From Notospermus geniculatus (taxonomy: Eukaryota > Nemertea > Pilidiophora > Heteronemertea > Lineidae), in the NCBI GenBank assembly GCA_002633025.1, contig NMRB01001102.1:19770-83769 (forward strand): a stretch of 64,000 nt of DNA, written 5' to 3'. Below the pieces are notes generated by a model that was not told the origin of the DNA, did no database searches, and was given only the letters and a program-made list of their open reading frames with translations. Of the stretch, positions 33,801 to 44,800 are shown piece by piece. Numbering within the stretch: the stretch's first letter is position 1; each line of letters starts with the position of its first letter. A program made the position numbers and the translations under genes.

Positions 33801-36651
33801 TGCCCCTATCGCCGGGATTCGGAACTTATTAGGCCATACCAATTTGATTGTTCGTTTAACGGATTGTTAGGCCATACATGATGGAGCATGAGGGCGGGGA
33901 AAAAAAGAAAAAAAATGCTAACCATAAGTTTTATAAATTTTATGTTGTCACATAAGGGTGAGCGTGAAGGTATAACAAAATGAATTCTTAGGCCTAAAAT
34001 CCAAGGATTTTAGATTTTTTAAGGGTAGCACAGGCAAGAGCAGGGCATCAACGACAATCAGTGTCGATGAATTTATGAATTTATTCACTTTGGCGATGTT
34101 TGATGACTTTGCGCCTATATATTTTTTCCTGAAATGGCGTTTTGAGCATGCGGGCGGTAAAAAAACAAAGCCTTCCCGCATTTGCAAAAAAAATTTTTTC
34201 TAATTTACAGCATTTTAAACAAGCGGGAGCAAAAATTTTTTTTTTCACTTTTGGGATTTTAGGCATGAGGGAAATCCGTTAAACGAACAATCATATTGGC
34301 ATGGCCTTACCAATCGCACTTTTAGTAGTGTAACCGCTCGCCGTGTCAACGCCGTGTTTTTTCTGGTTCGGGAAAACCCCGTGTCTCAAAAAGCACGGGG
34401 ATTTTGGATAGGTGTAACCACGGCTATAAAAATTCAAGATGCACCATAACTCTCCCGGTCTTACATGATATGCTAAAAGACGCACTGGCAGCACGGACAT
34501 TTGTGGTACCAACCATCTCCAGAAATACATTAGACTATGGAAATGAAATAGAATTTCGTATTTCGTACTTCGTGTTTCGCCAGGTTTGCGAAAACTCACT
34601 AATCACAAAATAGACGGTGAAAAGTACTCAGCCAAGAGTCGCAATCACCCGCATACAGCTACGTCCGTGCCTCTTGCCAAATACTGCTGCGCCAAATAAG
34701 GGCCTAATCGAATTGATTTGATTTTAGAAATAACGCTGTTACTTTTCCGCAAGCCATTGAACAATGTGAAGTTTTATGGCTGGTAAATTCAAACAACAGT
34801 ATTCTGCAGCGAAAACGGCTGAGCGTAAAGCCTTGTTTAGCTGCCATTCGTTATCAACGTAACGATATGCGAAATCGCTGTCTTATCGTTCCAAGCCATT
34901 TTCCAATGTTCATTTATCTGCACGCGTTATCCGTTATCCGATATGCGATACGACGATATCCGTTAAAGCAATCGCTCCATGTAGCGATCGAGATGAAAAA
35001 CGGATGCGATATAGAGGTCACGTGGTACAGCAGACAGGGCTTTCTTTTGTTTTCTGCTAGAATATCGCAACCTATATCGCAGGCAGGTAAATCGAAATGG
35101 AACACACGTTTTTTAATCGCATTTCGGACATCGCATATCGCTGTCGCGTCTCGCATATCGCATCTCGGATGTCAGGTAAACGCGACTTTATTCGTCTGTG
35201 CGCGGCTAGCTTTAGCTTCCAAATTCATTACAAAATCCCTGAAAATTCAACAAAATAAGTGCGAGAGCTAAAACACTGAACTGAATCGAGATATCTTTAT
35301 GCATTGTTTTATTTAGAAAGATTCTCCATCCATTGCTAGCAGTAGCTATGGCCCTGTTGCACTGCGTCAAGGACGTCGTGACGCGACGACATTGCGTTGC
35401 TTTGTTCTGTTTTTGACGTCTTCTGTACAACGCTGGCAGCGCCGCCTGTCGGGATAAAAATTTATGCGGGTTCCTCATTAGAAGGGGTAACACTTACCTC
35501 ATTTTTAGGGGTATTTGTCCCTTCTGCTGGGGTAGCTTTACCGTTGACAGCCAATTCGAATCCTTCGACTTTGATTTCCGCATGGTTACCGCTTATGCAA
35601 GCACATTTACTGGTTTTATCAACTTCAACAGCTTCACATGCCACCTTTGGCTTTTGAGGGGCTGAAAAGATTTGCCATTCGAGTGAGGCGAATAGTAGCT
35701 GTAGTTCCACCTATCGAAAACCCCGTGTCAAACACGGGTTTCTTGCGCGTACACCTATTTTTTGCCGTGTCTAATAGACATGTATTGAAAAGCCCGGGGA
35801 AGACACGGGTCTAAAAAACCCGGGGATTTCGGATAGGTGGAAGTACTGCTATAATCTAGGCTCGGATTTATAACACCACAAAATGGAAAACTTTACTGCC
35901 GTTAGATGCCACCACCAGATAATGGTCCTAGAACGTCATGAAAGCTGACGTCATAGAGAAGAAATGCATAATGACACGAGGCTGTGGCGTACGTCTGTTT
36001 TGCGCTAGGCTTAACGGTTAAGACGAAATAGCACTTTAAATGTTCACGGTTTGCCCCTGGCGGCCAAACCGGGAATCAAATTGGGCCGAAACTTGGCGTC
36101 TGAGGTCGTCTGACCTAGGGGCTTATTTGTACCATGATTGGTGTTAATAGGGAGGTTTCGAAATCAAACGATAAACGTAAACGAAAACGACAACTTTATT
36201 TTTGTACCGAAAATGCAATGCAAAATCTGGTTAATGTGTAGTATGAAAAATAACGTTGTCGTAAAAGTTTGGTTTATCGTTTGATTTCGAAACCTCCCCA
36301 ATAGGCCCAGCGGTACGAAACGTGCCTGCCAACGGACTACGACGGACACCCCGTGATGACTAAAATAGCTCATAGATGAGCTAAAGAACAACTTACTTTC
36401 TAAGCTGATTTTCCATACACCTGATTCGCCAAGACCAGGCGGTTCACACTTGTACTCTCCCGCGCTGGCCTGGTCAGCAGTGAATCTGACTGTGGTCGAT
36501 TTGAAGGCTGTACCGATCAAAACAGTTCCGTCCTTCCTCCATTTGTAACCGCCAGATGGCGACACACCAGCCGTGTCTTCCACACACTCCAAAACCACTG
36601 ACTGACTGGCGCCAGAAAGAAACGCGTGTCCTGTGCCTACGATTAAGCCAT
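30818..36651 (-). CDS. Gene A: two-Ig-domain cell-surface protein, 5' exon missing
   Basis: Minus-strand exons: Ig1 36397-36651, Ig2a 35498-35661, Ig2b 32657-32756, C-terminal 30818-30921. Phases match gene C. Ig1 keeps the canonical pair of cysteines (SVVLECVED and AGEYKCE) and the core Trp (YKWRKDG). Ig2 is split over two exons (KCACISGN ... GKSVTCKAK). The last exon gives ISVAACIGVKVAS, then a hydrophobic stretch VSLMTIGLVLLLSTVLMKE and the stop, so a single membrane anchor or a GPI signal. A signal-peptide exon is needed; its likely place is the N at 37696. With a 73-nt exon like 49981-50053 the coding length would be 696 nt, 231 residues. The function is unknown; an adhesion or recognition role is only inferred from the Ig fold. 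Confidence 0.8.
31590..31830 (+). mobile_element. 5S-rRNA-like SINE, uninterrupted
   Basis: TTGGCGCGTTGGCCTGTGCG is followed by CTAGAAGTTAAGCAACGTAG, then CCGTGGATGGGTGACCGGCG. The internal-control-like segment of 5S rRNA is present, but the rest of a 5S gene is not, so this is a SINE3-type retroelement rather than an rRNA gene. Confidence 0.6.
32127..32494. mobile_element. 368-bp MITE in gene A intron, AT target duplication
   Basis: The ends GGGGAACCCGC and (inverted) GAGGAACCCGC form 11-bp terminal repeats. The flank reads AAAATAAT on the left and ATTGTCTGAG on the right. Gene C has the uninterrupted site (complement of 63060-63075, AAAATAATTGTCTGAG), giving a 2-bp AT duplication. Internal CGCAGCGCC and GACGTC words define the family. 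Confidence 0.85.
33259..34604. mobile_element. Three-level nest of inverted-repeat elements
   Basis: The outer ends GAGTTTTCGCAAACCTGACG and the inverted CGCCAGGTTTGCGAAAACTC match the element at 23325-23706. It is split after GAAGTGGAAAT by a second foldback with AAATCCCCGTG arms (about 33489-34430). That is itself split by a third with AACGAACAATC arms (about 33835-34305). All of it lies within an intron of gene A. Confidence 0.7.
35696..35852. mobile_element. Short CCCCGTGTC foldback upstream of Ig2a exon of gene A
   Basis: The left end TAGCTGTAGTTCCACCTATC and the inverted right end GATAGGTGGAAGTACTGCTA flank ACACGGGTTT repeats. It is the same family as the middle layer of the nest at 33489-34430, inserted only 35 bp from a splice acceptor. 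Confidence 0.65.
36150..36298. mobile_element. GGGAGGTTTCGAAATCAAACG foldback MITE
   Basis: The ends GGGAGGTTTCGAAATCAAAC and its complement are about 35-bp inverted repeats around AAAAATAACGTTGTCGT. Relatives occur at 40241-40375, 40868-41005 and 54797-54955, and half copies at 2789 and 11330. It lies just downstream of the Ig1 exon of gene A, within an intron. Confidence 0.8.
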
Positions 36652-38306
36652 CTAAAAAGGGGAAAAGGGATAAAATTAAACTGTTTGCCACACTGAGGTG
36701 ATGCACGCCCTTTAAAGGACCACTGTATCCCTTCCCTATCCTGCGCTAAACATACCCGCGTTAAGGGTGACCCCTATTGACAATGTTGTTAAGCTACCAC
36801 TTATCAACCAGTACCTCGCCCCGCTTATCAACCTCGTTCCTCGGGTATCAACGTACACGTATGCACTGCATACATTCTCCAACACTGGTGCCAAAGCAAA
36901 ACTACGGTATTGGAGAATGATGCAATCACCACCGGTGGCGCCGGCTGTCGACAATGAAATGGCCCATGGACCATGTGCTCGCCTGCGTGAACGTACCAGA
37001 AGAACAAATGACAAATGTAAAATCGAAATGCTCCAGGCCGTGAAGGGGTAACGGCTTATTTTGTAATCACCATGGTGATTACAAATCACCATGGTGATTA
37101 CAAAATAAGCTGTCACCCCTTCTATTTGCCGAAACAACTGCAAAAATAGTCAACACGATTAGTTATGCATGAGTAAAATCGCGTACGAAAAAAAGTTGAG
37201 TCACCAGCGTGATACTGGAAGAGTAAGAATACAAATACGGTCGTCATGTCGGTGTAGCCTACGAATCACCACAGTGGTAATTATGAGCCCAGGCTGACCG
37301 GCGGCCATATTTTAGGTGCGATCAGGCCGGAATTCCCTAGCCTAACGAATAAAGAGCAACTGAAACATATCAAACAAGAGAGGGACATCGGAGCGATGTC
37401 AATGGTTTCCGATGTTTACTGTAGATGCAGGAACATGTATAATGTATAACAGGGATATGTAGCTGCTCGCTAATTGTTGAAGATATGAACCAGTTCTGGT
37501 AACTGAGCTATTTTATATTGACCGTGACCTCTGACCTTCAGGAGGTCATTGCATAATCAGGAGGAGCATCCTCAGTGACGACCTTAGTATGTTGGTCCAT
37601 AGTGCCAGGTAGACTTCTAGACTGTAGTTATCATCATGAACATGTTTCTGTATCGGGACTGTTTAAGCTTGACCTTGACATCCCACCTTCATGGTNTTTC
37701 CTGAAAAACACGAAAATCTCGAATTATCAAAATTTCGATAATATCAGATATCTCAGCAACCACTCGAGATATTTTGATGAAACAAAGCCTAAAATCCTTA
37801 GAAAGTTCCATTCTATCAAAACTGCAACAAAAGTCACAAAAAAATTCCACAATAAAGCTGTTGATTTTTAGGTTTTTTTCTAATGAGCTATTACATAGAT
37901 ATGATATTTCCAAACTTCCAACGTTTTGATGCAGAAATGTGACCAAGAAGACAGACTTTCATGTGGTACAAACCGTGTTAAAATTGGCCCAGTAGTATTT
38001 GAAATATTCAAGGTATCAGGTGGAGATAAACTTATGTCAATGACTGTACATGTACGTCACAACAACGGAAAGACCGTCTACACCGTCGGTCAGCGACCTG
38101 TATTCAAGAATTTTCGCATCATTGTGCCATCAATACAATAACTGTCGGCAGTAAGTCTGCACACAATTTTTAAAAAGAAATACACGTCACGTAGGCCTAT
38201 ATAATGTTAAACTATAAGTTGAACAATTATCCGAATATATTACCAGATTTCACTGCGTTGGCGCAAACAGCCTACATGTATGTCATAAACAGTGAATTTG
38301 AATGGT

Positions 38307-38330
38307 GGGTTAGGGTTAGGGTTAGGGTTA
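38307..38330 (+). repeat. Interstitial telomere-like repeat (GGGTTA)4
   Basis: Four exact GGGTTA units between AATGGT and CCGTTTTATTC. The paralogous site near 51450 reads GGTGGCCCACCG instead, so the telomeric units are specific to this copy. Confidence 0.85.
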
Positions 38331-38756
38331 CCGTTTTATTCAGTTCAATTCGGAGACAACCAGGGTTTGGCCAAAATGCATTACTAGTTCTGAAAGAGAG
38401 AGAAAAAACATTGACTTTAGAATTTAAAGCGAATAGATCCTGCCAGCCAAAGTGTTCAAACACACAGTCGATCCGTGTGGTGGCGCTCCATTCCTTTTTT
38501 AGGCGTATCATTGTATCAATCGCTCGCTTATCTATTTTTGAGATTGGTACACAATAAAACAATGGGCCTTTTAAAAAAGTGTCTAGGTTTTTTACTCACT
38601 CTGTAGTTTTCGCAAAGCCCCTGAAACGGCAACGCGAACGTCTAGCTACCCTTTTGTTCGGTGCTGTGTTCGTGGCATCGAACAATGGGTTTGGCGTTCC
38701 GGTTGGGGTTTAGGGGGCTTTGCGAAAACTCCCTAATATAGCACGGCTTAACTCGC

Positions 38757-39322
38757 CGGCCATGGAGGATTTCCTTGATGGCCTCGTGGTTGGCGCGTTG
38801 GCCTCGCAGCTAGAAGTTAAGGCCTGTGCCCACTGACGCGATTTTGTGGCGGATAGCGACAAAACGACGCGGCGATTTCACCAGTTCACAGGCCATAGAA
38901 ATTTGATGCTACTTTTTCAACGGTAGAAATCATTTGTTTTTGCCTTTTGCCTGTGAAAATGACAGGCCGGCGCGAAAACGCGAGAGTGGGTTCACGCCTT
39001 TAAAGCCCCACTGTATTGAATCAGAAAAACGCAAATCGTCGCCGCGATTCTTGACGACGTCACGACGTCAGCGTAGCGTAAAAATGTACTGCGCTCTATC
39101 TCAATGCATTAGAGCTCCCCTACTCAGTTTTTTCACTCTCTGTTGAAAACTAGGCCTTGGTTATTAAAAGTAAGTATCAGGCAATCATTTTGGAGACCTA
39201 GCTTCACGAGGCCCTGAGACCTCAACCTCCACTCTCCTAACATTTTGAAAATACCGTAAAATTCAATACTGTGGGGCTTTAAGCAACGTTGAGCGTGATC
39301 ACTAGTTGGATGGGTGACAGGC
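38757..39322 (+). mobile_element. SINE with tRNA-like head and 5S-rRNA-like part, interrupted
   Basis: TTGGCGCGTTGGCCTCGCAG and TAGAAGTTAA are followed, after an inserted AGGCCTGTGCCCACTG foldback and other sequence, by GCAACGTTGAGCGTGATCAC and TTGGATGGGTGAC. The run GAAGTTAAGCAACGTTGxGC...GGATGGGTGACC is the internal control region of 5S rRNA genes. An uninterrupted relative is at about 31590-31830. Confidence 0.6.
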
Positions 39323-39655
39323 CGGAGCCACGGTGGTGTAGTGGTTCGGGTCTCCGACTAGCGGTCAGAGGGTCCAGGGGGCATTCTCATACATTACATC
39401 TGGTTCGAATCCCACTGGGCGTGAGACTTTGGGCAAGTCTCTTTGCCTCACTGGCCTCTCTCTCTCCACCCAGGTGTATAAATGGGTACCGGTCGGAATT
39501 ATGCTCGATTGTGGCGCTGAATGAGCAGCAGCTCATCTGAGTTCTACTGAAAGGTTTCAGGATAGACTGGGGTTAAAGTGTAAAGTCGGATGAGAACCTC
39601 TACCGTAGTTGATATCCGACTATAAACCCAAACTTTAACTTTTAACTATAACAGG
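39323..39655 (+). mobile_element. tRNA-derived SINE nested in the 5S-like SINE
   Basis: GGTGGTGTAGTGGTTCGGG resembles an A box and GGTTCGAATCC is a B box. The body contains GGGCAAGTCTCTTTGCCTCA and CCACCCAGGTGTATAAATGG. ACAGGC occurs on both flanks (39317-39322 and after the ACTATA tail), suggesting a target duplication. 3' parts of the same SINE lie in genes B (46290-46590) and C (60390-60640). Confidence 0.7.
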
Positions 39656-41125
39656 CGCGCGTATAATACAGGCATGAACACAAATAGATAAGAGAGGACT
39701 CCCTTATCTATGTTTTGGTGTGAAAGAATATGAATATGAATGATAAACATCGGAAGGTTTGGTATAAGAAGGCCTACAATCGCACATCTCACAATACACT
39801 GGTCTAGCTATATGTCGAAGTGTCTACAATTACTGAAAGTAGGCCTATTTTTTAAAAAAAAATCGATTTTTGTTGAGTGTCTCACTGCTCCATAAGGAAC
39901 TAAATAGACTAGTGTCGTGATTGATTTGGACCTTTGTGAAACAGCCTGTGAAGTATTTGGAGACACAGCCAACCTCTATACACTGAGAGCAGTGACCCAA
40001 TGTTCAGTAGATCTCAACATTGCGTGGCACCAATAACCGCTCACTGCGCGAAAGTTGAATACGATATTGAGTGAGTTCAAAATTCTGAGCTCACGCAATG
40101 TATATTGACTTGTTTGTAAAGAATAAATCATGAAATATAAAAGATGAACACAAAAACGTGACAGGTGTATACGCCATTCCTATCACATTTTGCGCAAAAG
40201 GATTAAATTGGATCAAAAGACGGCAGCGACGACGACATAGGGAGGTTTCGAAATCAAACGACAAACGTAAACTTTAGGACAACGTTATTTTTCACACTAC
40301 ACATTAACCAGATTTTATATTGCATTTTCGGAACAAAAATAACGTTGTCGTTAACGTTTAGTTTAGTTTAGTTTTATTTGGGTCCTATCTCATACAAAAG
40401 AGCTCTTAAATACGTTAAATATGTTAATACGTTAAATACGTTAAACGTAAGCGTTGTCGTATCCGGAAAACTACGGGCAAACGGACTGAAAACGGATCGG
40501 ATCCGTGTGCCAATGAACCTTGCTTTAGTCGGCCTTTGCGACATGTTGAATTTTTGGTCTCTTGATGCGATCGAACTTTGGTCTCCGTTGGCCATTGAAA
40601 CCGGTCATTCAGATCGCCCAGCGCAACAATCCCCCGCAAACAATGTAACGACCACTCAGGCCATCAGATATGAGACAAGATACGATTAATCGGGCGATCA
40701 CAGTGACTGGTCGCTTGGCGCAACGATCTGCCGCAGAGTAGGCGACAAATCCTGCAAATCTCCAGTCGCTCTAGCAGTCGGAAGGGTAGTCTCGTAAAAA
40801 ATCGCACGAAAAATCGCCATGCTGAACCTCCCTATGAGGTGAGCTACTTCATGTTCACAGCACTAGGGATGTTTAGAAATCAGAAAATTAACGTAAACGT
40901 TAACGACAACGTTATTTTTATACCAAAAATGCAATATTAAATCTGGTGAATGTGTAGTACGAAAAATAACGTTGTCGTAAAGTTTACGTTTATCGTTTGA
41001 TTTCATTAGATTCAATCACACCGGAAACTTCCATGCTATAGGCTCATCTGTCTTCGCTCAACATGAATCTGTCGTCAAACTCTTCGCACGTGAACCATTT
41101 AAGCCACCAGGCTTGTATCATTATA

Positions 41126-41547
41126 TACGGTGGCCCATAGAGCTCATTGATGAAAAATATTTACATTTGCAATTTTTTTTCAATTCGATAATTTTTTCTT
41201 GGGGGTTTGTAAAATTTTTGGAAGTTCCCACCGCGGTGATAATATTTCCACCGCGGTGATAATATTCCCACCGCGGTGATAATATTACCACCGCGGTGAA
41301 AATGATTTCCACCGCGGTGGGAATGTTTCCACCGCGGTGGAAACGTTTTCANCCACCGCGGTGGAAATCATTTTCACCGCGGTGAGAATATTATCACCGC
41401 GGTGGGAATATTATCACCGCGGTGGAAATATTATCACCGCGGTGGGAACTTCTGAAAATGTTACAAACCCCAAGAAAAAAATTATCGAATTGAAAAAAAA
41501 TTGCAAATGTAAATATTTTTCATCAATGAGCTCTATGGGCCACCGTA
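41126..41547. mobile_element. Foldback element with eleven CACCGCGGTG palindromes
   Basis: The outer arms (TACGGTGGCCCATAGAGCTC and its complement, about 100 bp each) enclose eleven CACCGCGGTG palindromes at roughly 20-bp spacing from 41233 to 41450, joined by AATATT-like linkers. The single N at 41352 is at the centre. The flanks repeat ATTATA (41120-41125 and 41548-41553). The paralogous locus near 55067 is empty. It has no coding capacity. Confidence 0.88.
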
Positions 41548-41796
41548 ATTATATATCCCTTCTTTGAAAATTGTGTGCAGACCTCCTGGCGATAGTTATT
41601 GTATTGACAGCACAATGATTGCGAAAATTCTTGAATATGTCGCTGACAACCGGCTGAGAGAATCTTTCTGAGGGTGACGTAGGTCTAGACAGCCATTGCT
41701 GAAGAGAAAGGTAACTAACCTATCAAAAGGTATTTAGCAGGTTGTTACACTGTTGGGAGGCGACGACAATTTCTAAAAACTCAACGCTATGACGGG

Positions 41797-41802
41797 TATA
41801 AA
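41797..41802 (+). promoter_or_regulatory. Candidate TATA box of gene B
   Basis: TATAAA in GACGGGTATAAACTTGGCC, 86 bp before the start codon. The position and surrounding 190 bp are conserved upstream of the signal-peptide exons at 55406 and 50053. Confidence 0.5.
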
Positions 41803-41887
41803 CTTGGCCACAAAAGTCCACAAATTATTCTGAAGACAGTTTTGTAGAGACGAACCCCCGATTTCCCGAACCTGTTATTTCGTAAAG

Positions 41888-44800
41888 ATGGAGATGAAAA
41901 TGTATCTTGTGGCTGCCTGCACTGTCTTGATGTTGGGCACTGTGACTGCATTGAGTAAGTACCATGTCTTCTGACCCGGATAAATGACGAGTCGACAGCG
42001 TTGGGTCAGTCAACTTTAAAAACACCCCTGCCGCATTGAGATTTGCCGTCCATGTGCGCCCAGCTTAAGGTAGTGTCTGTCGTCCGTCGGCATCCATTAA
42101 CAGGACACGTTTCGTAATCGCTTGGACTGTTAACGTGAAATCTTGCACCCATGTTCCACTCGGTCAGATGAGCTTGGACAACAATTTTTGGTCAGATCTG
42201 ATTCTTAGCTTACAAAAAACAAAAAGCAATAATTCCTTAACAAATGTCAGAATCATCTTCCAACGATACATGACATATAACGGGGTTTGATGTGACGAAT
42301 GTTTCAAACTTGCATGGGTCGAAGTTCAAAACTTTTCCCTTTGGTGGTACGTTTTTCGTGGCCTTTTGGGCTAGAGTGTTCTCAATAGGTGTGATGATAT
42401 ATTCAGGCATCCTTTATTTGTACTACACGTTTTAGCCCGATTCCTGCCAAGCGGTCGTCTTTAAAGTGGTCTTTGGCCAGGATGTAACCCTGATTTGATA
42501 TGTATCCAGAGTTATCGGGACCAGACGATAGGCCCATGATAATTCTGTTGATGGTTATGAGTATTGAAGTAAGGGAAGGAGGCAAGAAATGTATTGTTGA
42601 CGTTATTACTAAAAGGAAAAACGCTGTAGGCAATTGTATGAATTGCAAAATAGGTCTTGGTGCAGTGCGTGTGCAGCTGTTGCCTGTAATCACAACTCGC
42701 TGCCGTCCAAAGGAACTTTTGTACAGAAGTACAAAGTTTCTTTGTACGCCAGCGAGTTGCGAGGCGATGTGCTGCGAGGCAGACGATCGAGGTGTTTACG
42801 TCATCGACCAAAGACCGACGTTACGTAACATCAACAAAGTTAGCGATACACTCTTAACACAAAAACCAATCCTACACTCAACTGCCTTTTCAAACCCGTG
42901 ATTTTCACGGGTTACGGCTAGTGACATATAACGGGGTTTGATGTGACGAATGTTTCAAACTTGCATGGGTCGAAGTTCAAAACTTTTCCCTTTGGTGGTA
43001 CGTTTTTCGTGGCCTTTTGGGCTAGAGTGTTCTCAATAGGTGTGATGATATATTCAGGCATCCATTATTTGTATTACACGTTTTAGCCCGATTCCTGCCA
43101 AGCGGTCGTCTTTAAAGTGGTCTTAGGCCAGGATGTAACCCTGATTTGATATGTATCTAGTTGCCTTGTATTCGTTAGCAAATTTCCGCCCGATCGGACC
43201 TGAAATATGGCCGCCGGTCAGCCATCTTGAAAATGGCCTTTCATTCATATCACATGTGCATAAACAATACCGCAGTTTGGCGGTCGAACTAGGCGTGAAT
43301 ATGTATTTAGACATCTTCCTTGTGTGCAGAGGTATTCGTCACGCATGGACCGTTGCGTTACCGTGACGCTCCAACCAAGGCAACAGCGGTGACGTGTTTC
43401 GATTGTGACGTGAGAATCGGTCGACATTTTTGGGTGGAAAAAGGCGAACAAAGTGTGATTTATGTGGATGTTATCGCTCCATACGCATATTGAATGCTGC
43501 CGTACTGTGAAAAATTAAAGAAAGTCGTTGAGCAGTATCGGAGGAGTTAGAGCGCATTACAGAAAACGCCTTACACTGAGATGTAGATAAAATAAAATTT
43601 AACAAAAACTTTCTGAAAGTTCGTTGAATACCTGTCATACTAATAGGCGTATTTTCATGGGCTTTTTATCTTTTTTGAAATGACGGATGGTAGCGCGGGC
43701 GGGTGTATATCTGTACGACGTAAACGAACGTCGGTCTTTGATCGATGACGTCACCACCTCTGGGTGTATTCGACTCACTGTTCTTATGTGTTCTGGTGCA
43801 GAGAACGGTGTTCTGGATGAGTCGAACAGCGGAGAACGCGTTCGGGAACGTGTTCCTGTTCCCGAATCTCACCCCACCTCGGGTGGTGGTGGGGCTAGGT
43901 CATGTAATCATGCGCCAAGGTCAGATGGGACTCACAGGGAGTTCTTAATAAAATCGCCGTGTCTATGGTTTGGGGTGGATTGTGAGGGCGCCGTTGATAT
44001 AATTAATGAAGTGAGTGTCATTTGCAAGTGTATTAGGGGCAGATATTAGGATGTATATGTCATTTCATCGATTTGCACGAATCTGGCTATTCTGGGCGCA
44101 TTGATACAGAGGCCTATTTTTCGTGCGACTTCAAGTGACGGCAGAGGCAAATTTCGCGTCTTTCACGTCTCGCGAGATTTCTCGAGACACAAACATTGGA
44201 ATTTTTTTTAAACCTCTCTAACAAAAGTTTAGTGTCCTCCCTTGAGCTGTGTGCAATTTCATTAAAATTGATTATTTCCTTCGGGTAGATATTGCGTGGC
44301 GGTTCGGCCTCAAATGTACACGAAATGTACAGGCGGTGTATTACTGTACTTNNNNNNNNNNNNNNNNNNNNNNNNNNNNNNNNNNNNNNNNNNNNNNNNN
44401 NNNNNNNNNNNNNNNNNNNNNNNNNNNNNNNNNNNNNNNNNNNNNNNNNNNNNNNNNNNNNNNNNNNNNNNNNNNNNNNNNNNNNNNNNNNNNNNNNNNN
44501 NNNNNNNNNNNNNNNNNNNNNNNNNNNNNNNNNNNNNNNNNNNNNNNNNNNNNNNNNNNNNNNNNNNNNNNNNNNNNNNNNNNNNNNNNNNNNNNNNNNN
44601 NNNNNNNNNNNNNNNNNNNNNNNNNNNNNNNNNNNNNNNNNNNNNNNNNNNNNNNNNNNNNNNNNNNNNNNNNNNNNNNNNNNNNNNNNNNNNNNNNNNN
44701 NNNNNNNNNNNNNNNNNNNNNNNNNNNNNNNNNNNNNNNNNNNNNNNNNNNNNNNNNNNNNNNNNNNNNNNNNNNNNNNNNNNNNNNNNNNNNNNNNNNN

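Larger units (their letters stand above)
36652..41700. other. Intergenic region left of gene B
   Basis: Contains the N at 37696, where homology to 50844 starts abruptly; a 24-bp telomere-like array; SINEs at 38757-39680; GGGAGGTTTCG MITEs; and the CACCGCGGTG foldback. No confident coding exon. A degenerate copy of the possible exon at 54956-55188 is at 41010-41671, frameshifted and split by the foldback. Confidence 0.5.

Noticed and set aside
41228-41455. Regular short repeats resembling a CRISPR array
   Set aside because: Units are palindromic 10-mers with about 10-bp AT linkers inside a foldback in an intron-bearing animal genome. There are no spacers, leader or cas genes.
42500-42901. 133-residue plus-strand frame with several cysteines
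   Set aside because: It spans the edge of a 236-bp direct repeat and a small hairpin, is not preserved in the right duplicate and has no recognisable domain.
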